The position numbers and the translations under genes are program-made. This document shows positions 31,976 to 39,272 of a DNA stretch of 64,000 nt, in pieces. Every line of letters starts with the position of its first letter. Positions within the stretch are counted from its first letter, which is position 1. The stretch is from Planctomycetota bacterium (GTDB lineage Bacteria > Planctomycetota > PUPC01 > JACPCR01): NCBI GenBank assembly GCA_016179685.1, contig JACPCR010000073.1, positions 1 to 64,000 on the forward strand, read 5' to 3'. The notes below the pieces were generated by a model that was given only the letters and a program-made list of their open reading frames with translations, made no database searches and was not told the DNA's origin.

Positions 31976-34276
31976 TTTGGGTGTTAGGCTTGCAGGCGGC
32001 CGCGGCGCGGTATACAGCATGACGGGCTTGATGATGCCACCCAGCATCAGTTCCGAGATGTTCGTGTGATCAAGGGCGACGGTCAGAAGATTCCGTCCCT
32101 GTCGAAGCTTGCCGGTCACCTCCAGCTCGAAGGGTTCCCGCCGAATCTTCAGCTCGCCGGCCGGCTGGCCGTTGATAAAGACCCGGGCGTGGCGGCCATC
32201 CGCCTCTGCGAACCAGAGGAAGACGGACCGATCGGCAGGAATTTCCGGGATTTCAAGCTCCGTCCGATACCACATCCAGGTGAGCTGCTCGGGGATGCCT
32301 TGTTCGTTGAGCGTGGCGGAGTAGGTCTTGACCTTGAGCCAACCGTCGGAGGGAGGGTCTTCCCGATGCCAGTTCTGGGCCTCGCCCTCGCGGCGCGGGT
32401 CATATCGGAACAACCACTCGTCGGGAAGTTGGAGGAGAAGCCGGCGGTCTCCGGTGACCCGTTCGGCCCCTTGCTCCACGGTCTTGCCGAGGAAGCGGGG
32501 GACGTAGCCGTACTTGTATTCGCCGATGGCATGCATTCGCTCGGCGAGGATGGCATCCATGTGTGCCAGCCAGCGCCCATAAACCTCCTTCGCACGGGCG
32601 AAATCGCAACGGTTCGTCGCCTCCCGCAGGGCCAGGTAAAATTGGACGTTGTCGAGTCCCTTCTGGAACAGGTCCACTCTCTTCCGGACGATTTCCGTCT
32701 CGGCGGCCTGGCGAGCCTCGTCCAGGTCCGCCGTGCACGCCTCAACCAACGTCGGCGTCCAGACGGCGTGAAGGCTGTAGAAGCAGCCGGCGTGGACGCG
32801 GAGCTCGCGGTAGGCTCGATCGATTCGTTCCCAGTAGCGCTTGACGGCGGGCGCGGCTCGCCCGCAGAAGCGGGTATAGAAGTCGTCCATGACCGCCTCG
32901 ACGTCGGCCTCGGCGTCCCAGGCCAATCGGGCTGCGAGGTAGGTGTGGGGCCCATAGATGTGCCAGAGGGCCAACGTCTCGATGTTGAGGCCCAAGCAGC
33001 CGCTGCGGTGGAGGTAGGGGATATCCTCCTTCCAGATGGAGACCTTCGAGAACGGCGCGGTCAATTCGGCCAAGTTGTAGTTGTATTCACGCCAGCCGAG
33101 CCGCGGCACGACCTTTCGCCAGCCCTCCACGACTTCCCGCAGCCTCTGGCGGGATGAGCACTCCGGGTGACTCATGCTGTGGAATCGGCAGAACCGGATG
33201 GGAGCCATCCAGACGCAGAGGTTGGCCGGGGAGGTCAGCACGTTCCTCGGAGGCAACGAGTAGTCGGCATAAGCGTAAAAGTTCAGGATGGCCGCGGGAT
33301 TGGCCGGCAGCACCGATTCGGCCACGGCGTTGTAGAACTGCTGGTATCGGTCGGAGATACAGACGGTACCGGAGGAAGGCTCCAGGTAGTTGGGATCATC
33401 CAGGGCCTTGCAGGGCTCGCACTCGCAGTAACCGCGGCCGTCCGGCGGCGAGATCGAGACGGAGACGACACCCTTCCCGGCCACCACCGCTCCCAGCGAC
33501 TCGGCAAAGAGCCTCTGCACGGTCGGATTCGAGGTGCAGAGCCAGTTCCCTGCCCGTCTCTCACCCCCCCGAAGGGCGTAATACTCGGGATGATCCTTGA
33601 AAAACTTCTCGGCCGGAACGTGTCCCCAGTCGTGCCCGGTGGACATGGCGAGGCCGCCCATCCGATTGCGGCGCTTCCAGGCGTCTCGATGCCAGTTCGG
33701 GCCCCAGATGTTGCGGGAGATGAAGTCCGGCTGCTCGGACACGTCGAGCGCGTCGACGCGGACCGTCGGGTTACGGGACACCACTTCACCCAGATCGTTG
33801 TCGAAGAACCAGCGGCAGCCCAGGGCCTCGAGAAAATGACAGGCGGCGAAGTGGGTCGACTCGGGTCTCTCGCCCGCCAGAAGAACGAGGCCGCCCTGCA
33901 CCCGGATGCGGTAACCGTCGCCCGAAAGCGTCTGCGGAGGTGACGGCAGGCCCATCTCGAGGGCCAGGCGGCCGAGGACGAGGGCTGGCCGGGTCCATTC
34001 CGGCTTCTCACCCTCGGGAACGACTTTGACCTCGAGGGACGCTCCGGAGATTTTTTTCAGAAAATCGGCGAGATCGGTTGCTGCGGCGGGCGCGTCACCC
34101 CGATGAAAAATGGCCGCCTTCGGCTGCCCGTCTTCGGTGAGCGTGACGGGCTCGGCCGGCGCCGCGTGGGGCCATCCCGCGGTCAAAGTGAAAAACAAAA
34201 ACATCGGGACGGCAGGGAATCTCGCCGGGAGGTTTCCGTATCGACCCGCAACGGAGCGGCTTTTCTGTAGGCGCAT
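31973..34276 (-). CDS. Secreted DUF4838 protein (glycoside-hydrolase-like)
   Basis: This encodes 767 aa from ATG 34276. The signal sequence is RFPAVPMFLFFTLTAGWPHA, so a start nearer that segment is possible. An N-terminal GH-associated alpha/beta domain (about 45-160; TDLADFLKKISGASLEVK) precedes the central DUF4838 barrel-like region. That region has NIWGPNWHRDAW, GHDWGHVPAEKFFKDHPEYYAL, SISPPDGRGYCECEPCKALDD and NFYAYADYSLPP. The C-terminus (about 620-767) is a galactose-binding-like beta domain (FLWFAEADGRHARVFINGQPAGE). The family is common in Planctomycetes and Lentisphaerae polysaccharide loci, and its activity is not established to my knowledge. The stop codon TGA is the first triplet of an R1 repeat. 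Confidence 0.8.
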   Translation of the reverse strand: MRLQKSRSVAGRYGNLPARFPAVPMFLFFTLTAGWPHAAPAEPVTLTEDGQPKAAIFHRGDAPAAATDLADFLKKISGASLEVKVVPEGEKPEWTRPALVLGRLALEMGLPSPPQTLSGDGYRIRVQGGLVLLAGERPESTHFAACHFLEALGCRWFFDNDLGEVVSRNPTVRVDALDVSEQPDFISRNIWGPNWHRDAWKRRNRMGGLAMSTGHDWGHVPAEKFFKDHPEYYALRGGERRAGNWLCTSNPTVQRLFAESLGAVVAGKGVVSVSISPPDGRGYCECEPCKALDDPNYLEPSSGTVCISDRYQQFYNAVAESVLPANPAAILNFYAYADYSLPPRNVLTSPANLCVWMAPIRFCRFHSMSHPECSSRQRLREVVEGWRKVVPRLGWREYNYNLAELTAPFSKVSIWKEDIPYLHRSGCLGLNIETLALWHIYGPHTYLAARLAWDAEADVEAVMDDFYTRFCGRAAPAVKRYWERIDRAYRELRVHAGCFYSLHAVWTPTLVEACTADLDEARQAAETEIVRKRVDLFQKGLDNVQFYLALREATNRCDFARAKEVYGRWLAHMDAILAERMHAIGEYKYGYVPRFLGKTVEQGAERVTGDRRLLLQLPDEWLFRYDPRREGEAQNWHREDPPSDGWLKVKTYSATLNEQGIPEQLTWMWYRTELEIPEIPADRSVFLWFAEADGRHARVFINGQPAGELKIRREPFELEVTGKLRQGRNLLTVALDHTNISELMLGGIIKPVMLYTAPRPPASLTPK

Positions 34277-34290
34277 CGAATCGTACACGC

Positions 34291-34318
34291 GTTCAGAAGT
34301 GCGGATGCACTTCTGAAC
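34291..34318. repeat. R3 hairpin, copy 1
   Basis: GTTCAGAAGTGC, GGAT loop, GCACTTCTGAAC: a perfect 12-bp stem. It is 14 bp upstream of the assigned DUF4838 start, so it would lie in that gene's 5' leader or promoter. Confidence 0.75.
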
Positions 34319-34376
34319 AGGGCAACTCGGATCGTCGCGAAGAGAATCGGGAAGGTGTCTCGGAACATCCATATTT

Positions 34377-34399
34377 GGCCCGGACTTCTCACAAACTGG
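34377..34399 (-). repeat. R5 short motif upstream of DUF4838 gene
   Basis: On the minus strand: CCAGTTTGTGAGAAGTCCGG, about 100 bp upstream of the start and co-oriented. It is flanked by a TGCCCTTCCAG segment matching the 29387 copy. Confidence 0.5.
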
Positions 34400-34717
34400 A
34401 AGGGCACACACGCTATCCGCCTTTGCAGCGATTCGTTGCAATCTAGGCTTCAACGCGGCCTTCCGGGCACCTCCATCCGGCCTCTGTCTTTCCCATCGCG
34501 TTCATGAAGCTCGTCCCTTCCCCGGCTCTGCCGGAATATCGTCCATGGGAATGCAGGCTTTCGCCTTCGGGCACAGGAGTGTTCCAGGACTCCCGTCCTC
34601 GAGTGCTGGGGATGAGCGAGAGGCGTTTCCACAAGCCTCATCTCACGCCGGACGACACAGGATAAGACCCCCCGCCAGAATATCCAAGCGGCGGGCGGCA
34701 CGAATCCATAGTGATTC

Positions 34718-34754
34718 TGAAATCCGCGTAACCCGAAGAGCGCAGCGGATTTCA
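34718..34754 (-). repeat. R1 hairpin A on VWA stop codon
   Basis: On the minus strand it starts TGAAATCCGCTGCGCTC and ends with GCGGATTTCA. The first TGA is the stop codon of the VWA gene (34754-34752). Confidence 0.85.
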
Positions 34755-36581
34755 TGAGGCGTCATCGAGTCTCCTCTTCCTCCAAAAGAAGGCAAGCCAT
34801 TCGAGGACGAGCAGAATCGGAACGGCCCACAGAATCCAGGCACTCGCGGTCGTACGTATCTTAGCTCTCTCCCCGTTCGCCCCGGCCTGCACCACCTCCA
34901 CGCTCTCCGCCGGATGGGTCAGGTCCGATTCCCCCGGACCCGATACGGTCGCCACGTAGGTGCGGTCCAGTCCGGGAGCGACCACGCGATAGGGACCCGA
35001 TCGTTGGGTATCCGTCCAAACGATGCGGCTGCCCGCAGGCTGAAGGGTGACCGATGCTCCCCGCGGCGGAAAAAGGGTCACGTCTTGGGCCGGCATCGGC
35101 AGCGGACACGTCAGCGGCGATCCGGCGGGGAACTCCAGGTCTCGGGCCCGACTTCTCGGGCTGCACCATTCGAGCATGCGGAAGAGAAGCAGCACGGCCG
35201 TGGGGTCCTGAAGCATCTCTACCAGCGGGAGTGCGCAGAGAACCTGCCTTTCCCCGTCCCGTTCGGCGATGGCCAGCAGCGGCCAGTTCCGGTCGCTCAG
35301 GATCACCTCGGCCTCCGTGGCGATATCCAGCATCGCCAGCTCTTCGAACCGGAGATTATCCAGGCCGATCTGATCCAGGATCGGATGTCCCTCCAGCCAG
35401 GAGTAGACCTCGCCCGGGGCTGTTCCTCGATGCCGGAAGAGGGGCCCGCTGGAGCGGGGATGCAGGTAGATCGTGTTCCCGGCGGGTGGCTCGCTGGGGA
35501 CCCAGCCGTCCAGGAGGGTCACCTCCGGCGTCTCCCCTTCGGCGGGCGCAAACTGCTGGGGAAGGACGCGGCTCAATCGAAAGAGGCCAAGCGCCCCGAG
35601 AAAATCGGCCAGTGCAGCCGAAGGGGAAACGATGCGCAGGGCCAGCGGCTGGGAGTCCGGCAGCCAGAGATGGACCTGGTTATCCACGGCGAGGGCATCC
35701 TCGGCGTGCAGGAGCAGGCGGGCCAGACCGGATTTTCCCGGGGCCTCGAGGGTGACCGTCTGGCCTCGCATGGGCGGGATGCGGAGGCTCGTCCGGGCGC
35801 ATTCCTCGTCCCCCACGTAGAGGGAGGCCTCGCTCTCCAGGTCATCGCGGCTGAAATTCCGAATCTGGGCCACGACGCGGCCGCCCGTCCCCAGGAGTCC
35901 CATCGGAGCGATGGCTGAAAGGATGCCCGCATTCTGCCGTTCGGTGCCGACGCCCTCGATGCGGATGCCGAGACCTTCCTTGATCAGGCCCTCGGGTACG
36001 GCGAGAGCCGAATCGGTGAAGAGAACCATACTCCCGCCCCCGGCGGATAGAAGCATGTTGGCGGCGGTATAAGCCGCTTCAGCGCACGTCCCGGCCGTGT
36101 CCGTCGCCTCCAGGCTCGACAAGCCGCGCCGCAAGACGTCCCGGTCCGAAGTGAACGGAGTCACGACCTGGACCCGCCGTCCCGCGGCCAGCACGGCGAT
36201 CCGATCATCCGGGCCCGCCCGCTCGATGAATCGCCGGGCCTTTTCCACGGCCAGGGAAAGCCGGTTTCTTTCCCCCTCCCGGGCCTGCATGCTGGCAGTG
36301 ACGTCCATGATGAAGACCGCATGACGTACGATTTTTTCCCGGAGGGGCCGCGCCAGGGCCGTTACCAGCAGAAGGAGCAGGAGAAGCTGAAGATAGAACA
36401 GGGGGTCCGCCACAAAGCGGGCCAGTCGGCGTCGGACCGGCAACCGGGCCTCGGGTAGCGCCAGCAGGTGCAGGATCGAGGGCACACGGTAGACCCGGGT
36501 CTGCTGCCGGACGAGGTAGAGCAAAACGAGGACGGGCGCAGCCGCGGCGAGCCAGAGAAATGCCAGGGGGAAGGCAAACAT
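34752..36581 (-). CDS. BatA/VWA-domain membrane protein
   Basis: This encodes 609 aa. The N-terminal BatA segment (residues 1-80) has two membrane helices around the typical FPLAFLWLAAAAPVLVLLYL and a LPVRRRLARFVADPLFYLQLLLLL stretch. The VWA domain follows, with a MIDAS-like DVTAS (Asp93) and conserved TDSALA. The rest is a large extracytoplasmic region (about 280-580) with a class I glutamine amidotransferase-like flavour, and one C-terminal helix (ASAWILWAVPILLVLEWLAFF). Such proteins occur in MoxR/DUF58/VWA operons thought to act as chaperone or envelope-assembly systems. It is downstream of the DUF58 gene. A MoxR ATPase is not in the window. Confidence 0.85.
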   Translation of the reverse strand: MFAFPLAFLWLAAAAPVLVLLYLVRQQTRVYRVPSILHLLALPEARLPVRRRLARFVADPLFYLQLLLLLLLVTALARPLREKIVRHAVFIMDVTASMQAREGERNRLSLAVEKARRFIERAGPDDRIAVLAAGRRVQVVTPFTSDRDVLRRGLSSLEATDTAGTCAEAAYTAANMLLSAGGGSMVLFTDSALAVPEGLIKEGLGIRIEGVGTERQNAGILSAIAPMGLLGTGGRVVAQIRNFSRDDLESEASLYVGDEECARTSLRIPPMRGQTVTLEAPGKSGLARLLLHAEDALAVDNQVHLWLPDSQPLALRIVSPSAALADFLGALGLFRLSRVLPQQFAPAEGETPEVTLLDGWVPSEPPAGNTIYLHPRSSGPLFRHRGTAPGEVYSWLEGHPILDQIGLDNLRFEELAMLDIATEAEVILSDRNWPLLAIAERDGERQVLCALPLVEMLQDPTAVLLLFRMLEWCSPRSRARDLEFPAGSPLTCPLPMPAQDVTLFPPRGASVTLQPAGSRIVWTDTQRSGPYRVVAPGLDRTYVATVSGPGESDLTHPAESVEVVQAGANGERAKIRTTASAWILWAVPILLVLEWLAFFWRKRRLDDAS

Positions 36582-36653
36582 GATCCGAGACCCATGGAGT
36601 CAAGGGCAGCAGAGGTGCTCTCATGCCTTGCCGCCATGAACCCGTGTCCAAGC

Positions 36654-36855
36654 CTACAACATCTCAGCGCCGCGCCCGCTACGCGGGCATCCGGCGGGCA
36701 TCCGGCGGGCATCCGGCGGGCATCCGGCGAGGATGTTTGAATAGGTGTCCCGCCAGACTTGTCCCAGTGGGAGGCGGGTCAGATGCTGCCTGAAATCTGA
36801 CACCTGGCACCTTTCCGAGCCTTGTTGGGGTGCGGGTATCACCCGCCCCAAGGGG
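36654..36855 (+). repeat. R2 dispersed repeat, copy 2, with four CCGGCGGGCAT-type units
   Basis: The tandem part (about 36689-36728) is GGCGGGCATCC repeated, then GAGGATGTTTGAATAGGTGTC, a CCCGCC...GGCGGG hairpin around CTTGTCCCAGTGG, TGACACCTGGCACC, and GTTGGGGTGCGGG...CCCGCCCC. It aligns with copies 1, 3 and 4. Confidence 0.75.
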
Positions 36856-36873
36856 TTACCACACCGAACCAAA

Positions 36874-36910
36874 TGAAATCCGCGCAGCGCTTCGGGCTGC
36901 GCGGATTTCA
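36874..36910 (-). repeat. R1 hairpin A adjacent to DUF58 stop
   Basis: Both arms are intact (TGAAATCCGCGCAGC...GCTGCGCGGATTTCA). The copy begins exactly one base after the TAA stop of the DUF58 gene (36913-36911). Confidence 0.85.
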
Positions 36911-37861
36911 TTAGACTTTGCCCCGCAGGAAGCCCATCCCCGGCAACTGGCGCAACGTGAAGTCCTCCAAGTAGTCGCCTGGCCGGGCATCCGGCGGGGC
37001 GAATGACGCGTACCAAATCCGCAGGGCATAGCAGAAGCTTTGCAACCGATGCCGGTGGGCCGCCATCGCGTGGCGATACATCCGCCGGGACTCCTCATCG
37101 ATGGCGATCCTTCGGGTCTGGCCCGTCTCCGAGTCCCTGACCTGGATGACCTGTTCGGCAGCCCGGGGAAGATCGCGCTCGCTGGGGCCCTGGATATGGA
37201 TGGCGGCGACCTGGAGACCGTGGCCAGCGAGCTGCCGGAGCGCCTGCCGCCACCCCGGTTCGGGGTAAAGGAAATCGGAAAGGACGACGACCGTCCCGCT
37301 GCGGCCTCTGGCCTGCCTTAACACGTAAGCTGAGGCCTCGGGGAGGTCCAGCTCACCCCCGGACGGCGCGGCCGCGAGAAATCTTCTTACTGAAAAAACG
37401 CGGGCCCGACTGGTGCAGGCGACGTGGTGCTGCCCGCCGGCGGTGGCCGGGAAGACGGAGAAAAGGGCCGGGTCCTCCGTGCACAGAGCCAGGTATCCCA
37501 GCGCCAGGGCCAGGTCTCGCGCCGAGTCCAGCTTGCGGTCCGCGGCCACGCTCCTCATGGACTCGCTCGCGTCGAGGAGAAAATGGACGAATCGGCTATC
37601 TTCATTCTGGAAGGTGCGGACGAAGGGCCGTTCGAAGCGGGCCGTAGTCTTCCAATCGATCTGCCGCACGTCATCGCCCTGGGCATAGTCGCGGAACTCG
37701 CGGAACTCCATGCCCGTCCCAGCGTAGACGGAGACGTGCGCCCCGCGTCCCCAGCCATGGATGCGCCTCTGGTAACGGACCCGCAAGGATTCCAGACGCG
37801 CCAGGAACGGCCGCGTCCGCTCCGCCGGTAACGTGAAAAAAAGAGATTCCAAACTGGTCAT
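36911..37861 (-). CDS. DUF58 domain protein
   Basis: This encodes 316 aa from ATG 37861; an ATG at 37894 is possible. The core DUF58 motif is present: VYAGTGMEFREFRDYAQGDD followed by VRQIDWKTTAR (residues ~46-75). A VWA-like fold follows, with DASESM (97-102) and GTVVVLSDFLYPEPGW. There is no signal peptide or membrane helix. DUF58 proteins accompany MoxR AAA+ ATPases and VWA membrane proteins, and this one precedes the VWA gene on the same strand. Its TAA stop abuts an R1 repeat. Confidence 0.87.
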   Translation of the reverse strand: MTSLESLFFTLPAERTRPFLARLESLRVRYQRRIHGWGRGAHVSVYAGTGMEFREFRDYAQGDDVRQIDWKTTARFERPFVRTFQNEDSRFVHFLLDASESMRSVAADRKLDSARDLALALGYLALCTEDPALFSVFPATAGGQHHVACTSRARVFSVRRFLAAAPSGGELDLPEASAYVLRQARGRSGTVVVLSDFLYPEPGWRQALRQLAGHGLQVAAIHIQGPSERDLPRAAEQVIQVRDSETGQTRRIAIDEESRRMYRHAMAAHRHRLQSFCYALRIWYASFAPPDARPGDYLEDFTLRQLPGMGFLRGKV

Positions 37862-37959
37862 GACGTCCCCAGGTCTTCGGCTTCCCCCGATCACCCTTTC
37901 CCGAAATTTCCACGGCGCCCCCTGGGAGGCCAGGTATCCTTCGATTATACTGAATTGGC

Positions 37960-38112
37960 ATGTGGAACATCATCATTGGGCTGATCTTCGTGATCGGCGG
38001 ACTGAGCGGCAAGCTTGCCCTCGTGGGGACCAGCAGTTCCGGTGCCCTCGCCGTCGTCGGCGCAGGCCTCGTGGTCTGGGGAATCTTCCAGATCGTCCGG
38101 GCGCGCCGCTAG
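37960..38112 (+). CDS. Small two-helix membrane protein (50 aa)
   Basis: MWNIIIGLIFVIGGLSGKLA is followed by a short loop (LVGTSSSG), a second helix (ALAVVGAGLVVWGIFQIV), and the basic end RARR. The compact pattern of two hydrophobic helices and a positive tail argues for a real gene despite its size. A TATACT box at 37946-37951 lies so close to the ATG that, if used, the mRNA would be nearly leaderless. Function unknown. Confidence 0.65.
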   Translation: MWNIIIGLIFVIGGLSGKLALVGTSSSGALAVVGAGLVVWGIFQIVRARR

Positions 38113-38119
38113 ACTCCCT

Positions 38120-38147
38120 GTTCAGAAGTGCACCCGTACTTCTGAAC
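38120..38147. repeat. R3 hairpin, copy 2
   Basis: GTTCAGAAGTGC, ACCC, GTACTTCTGAAC: one mismatch in a 12-bp stem. It lies 7 bp after the stop of the 50-aa gene. Confidence 0.75.
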
Positions 38148-38175
38148 GTCGCGGACGTCTGAATCCGAAACGGAT

Positions 38176-38195
38176 TTGCTAGAAATCCGGGTTAG
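38176..38195 (+). repeat. R5 short motif
   Basis: TTGCTAGAAATCCGGGTTAG, co-oriented with terC but separated from it by an R2 repeat. Confidence 0.5.
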
Positions 38196-38202
38196 AGCCC
38201 TA

Positions 38203-38393
38203 GGGTGTAACTTCTCCGCGGCGCGCCCACTTCGTGGCCACCCGGCGGGCACCCGGCGGAGAAATTGAAAGGCGTCCCGCCGGACTTGTCCCAGTGGGGG
38301 GCGGGTCGGGTGTCAGATGATTCCTGAACCCTGAACCCTGAACTCTGAGACCTTTTGCACGCTTGCTGGGTTGCGGGCTTCGCCCGCCTTAAG
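38203..38393 (+). repeat. R2 dispersed repeat, copy 3
   Basis: Start GGGTGTAACTTCTCCGCGG, units CACCCGGCGGG, the block AGAAATTGAAAGGCGTC, hairpin CCCGCC...GGCGGG, a tandem CTGAACC unit repeated about three times (38323-38346), then TTTTGCACGCTTGCTGGGTT and GCGGGCTTCGCCCGCCTTAAG. Confidence 0.75.
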
Positions 38394-38423
38394 CCATAAC
38401 CCCTTTTTTCCGGAGAGTGATGC

Positions 38424-39200
38424 ATGGACTGGCTCTCGGACCCCCAGTCGTGGATTGCGCTCGTCACGTTGACCGCGCTCGAAATCGTTCTCGGCATCGA
38501 CAACGTCATTTTCATCTCGATCCTGGTCGGCAAGCTGCCCCAGGACCGGCAGGCGAAAGCCAGAAACCTGGGCCTGTCCCTCGCCATGTTCACGAGGATC
38601 GGACTCCTCTTCTCTTTGACGTGGATGATGGGTCTCACCAAGCCCCTGCTTTCCGCCCTGGGGCACGAGGTCACCGGCAGAGACCTCATCCTCCTGATCG
38701 GTGGGCTCTTCCTGATCGGCAAGAGCACCCACGAGATTCATGGAAAGCTGGAAGCGGAAGAGGGGCATTCTTCCGCGCGAGTTGGCGCTTCCTTTGCCAG
38801 CGTCATCATCCAGATTCTCCTCCTGGATATCGTGTTCTCCCTGGACTCGGTGATCACCGCCGTGGGCATGGCCCGGCAGATCGCCATCATGGTGGCCGCC
38901 GTGATGATCGCCGTCGGATTCATGCTCCTGTTCTCGGGCGCCATCTCCAATTTTGTCGAGGGACACCCCACCATCAAGATGCTCGCCTTGAGCTTTCTGC
39001 TGCTCATCGGAGTGACCCTGATGGCCGATGGGATGGGCCACCACGTTCCCAAGGGCTACGTCTACTTCGCCATGGGCTTCTCCGTCTTCGTGGAGATGCT
39101 GAACCTGAAGATGGCCCGCGCCCGGGCCACCCCGGTCCACCTGCGAGCCGCCTACAGGCCCGAGGGCGTCACCGCCGAGGCGGAAGGCAAGATGGGATAA
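38424..39200 (+). CDS. TerC-family integral membrane protein
   Basis: This encodes 258 aa with about seven to eight membrane helices. Family signatures are ALEIVLGIDNVIFISIL (residues 19-35) and the paired LLDIVFSLDSVITAVGM. The acidic residues inside these helices (Glu, Asp, Asp) are conserved and are thought to bind metal. TerC proteins are linked to tellurite resistance and manganese export or insertion into exported proteins. The start has GGAGAG nearby. The final ~25 residues are charged and cytoplasmic. It is monocistronic, preceded by R2 repeat sequence. Confidence 0.9.
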   Translation: MDWLSDPQSWIALVTLTALEIVLGIDNVIFISILVGKLPQDRQAKARNLGLSLAMFTRIGLLFSLTWMMGLTKPLLSALGHEVTGRDLILLIGGLFLIGKSTHEIHGKLEAEEGHSSARVGASFASVIIQILLLDIVFSLDSVITAVGMARQIAIMVAAVMIAVGFMLLFSGAISNFVEGHPTIKMLALSFLLLIGVTLMADGMGHHVPKGYVYFAMGFSVFVEMLNLKMARARATPVHLRAAYRPEGVTAEAEGKMG

Positions 39201-39272
39201 ACGGCTGCGGAAGAACGCAGGCGCTGACCCTGGCGGAAGCTGAGGTTTCGGCTGCCGCGATCCGAGCGACTT

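Larger units (their letters stand above)
34277..34751. other. Gene-free stretch with R3, R5 and R1 repeats
   Basis: No gene is supported. It contains an R3 hairpin (34291-34318), an R5 motif (34377-34399) and an R1 hairpin A (34718-34754) that overlaps the stop codon of the VWA gene. The remainder (34400-34717) has frames on both strands but no protein-like character. Confidence 0.55.
36582..36910. other. Intergenic repeats between DUF58 and VWA genes
   Basis: It contains R2 copy 2 (36654-36855) followed by an R1 hairpin A (36874-36910). These interrupt what would normally be a tight operon. No gene is visible. Confidence 0.65.
38113..38423. other. Gene-free stretch with R3, R5 and R2 repeats
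   Basis: In order it contains an R3 hairpin (38120-38147), an R5 motif (38176-38195) and R2 copy 3 (38203-38393). Nothing else is recognisable before terC. Confidence 0.65.
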
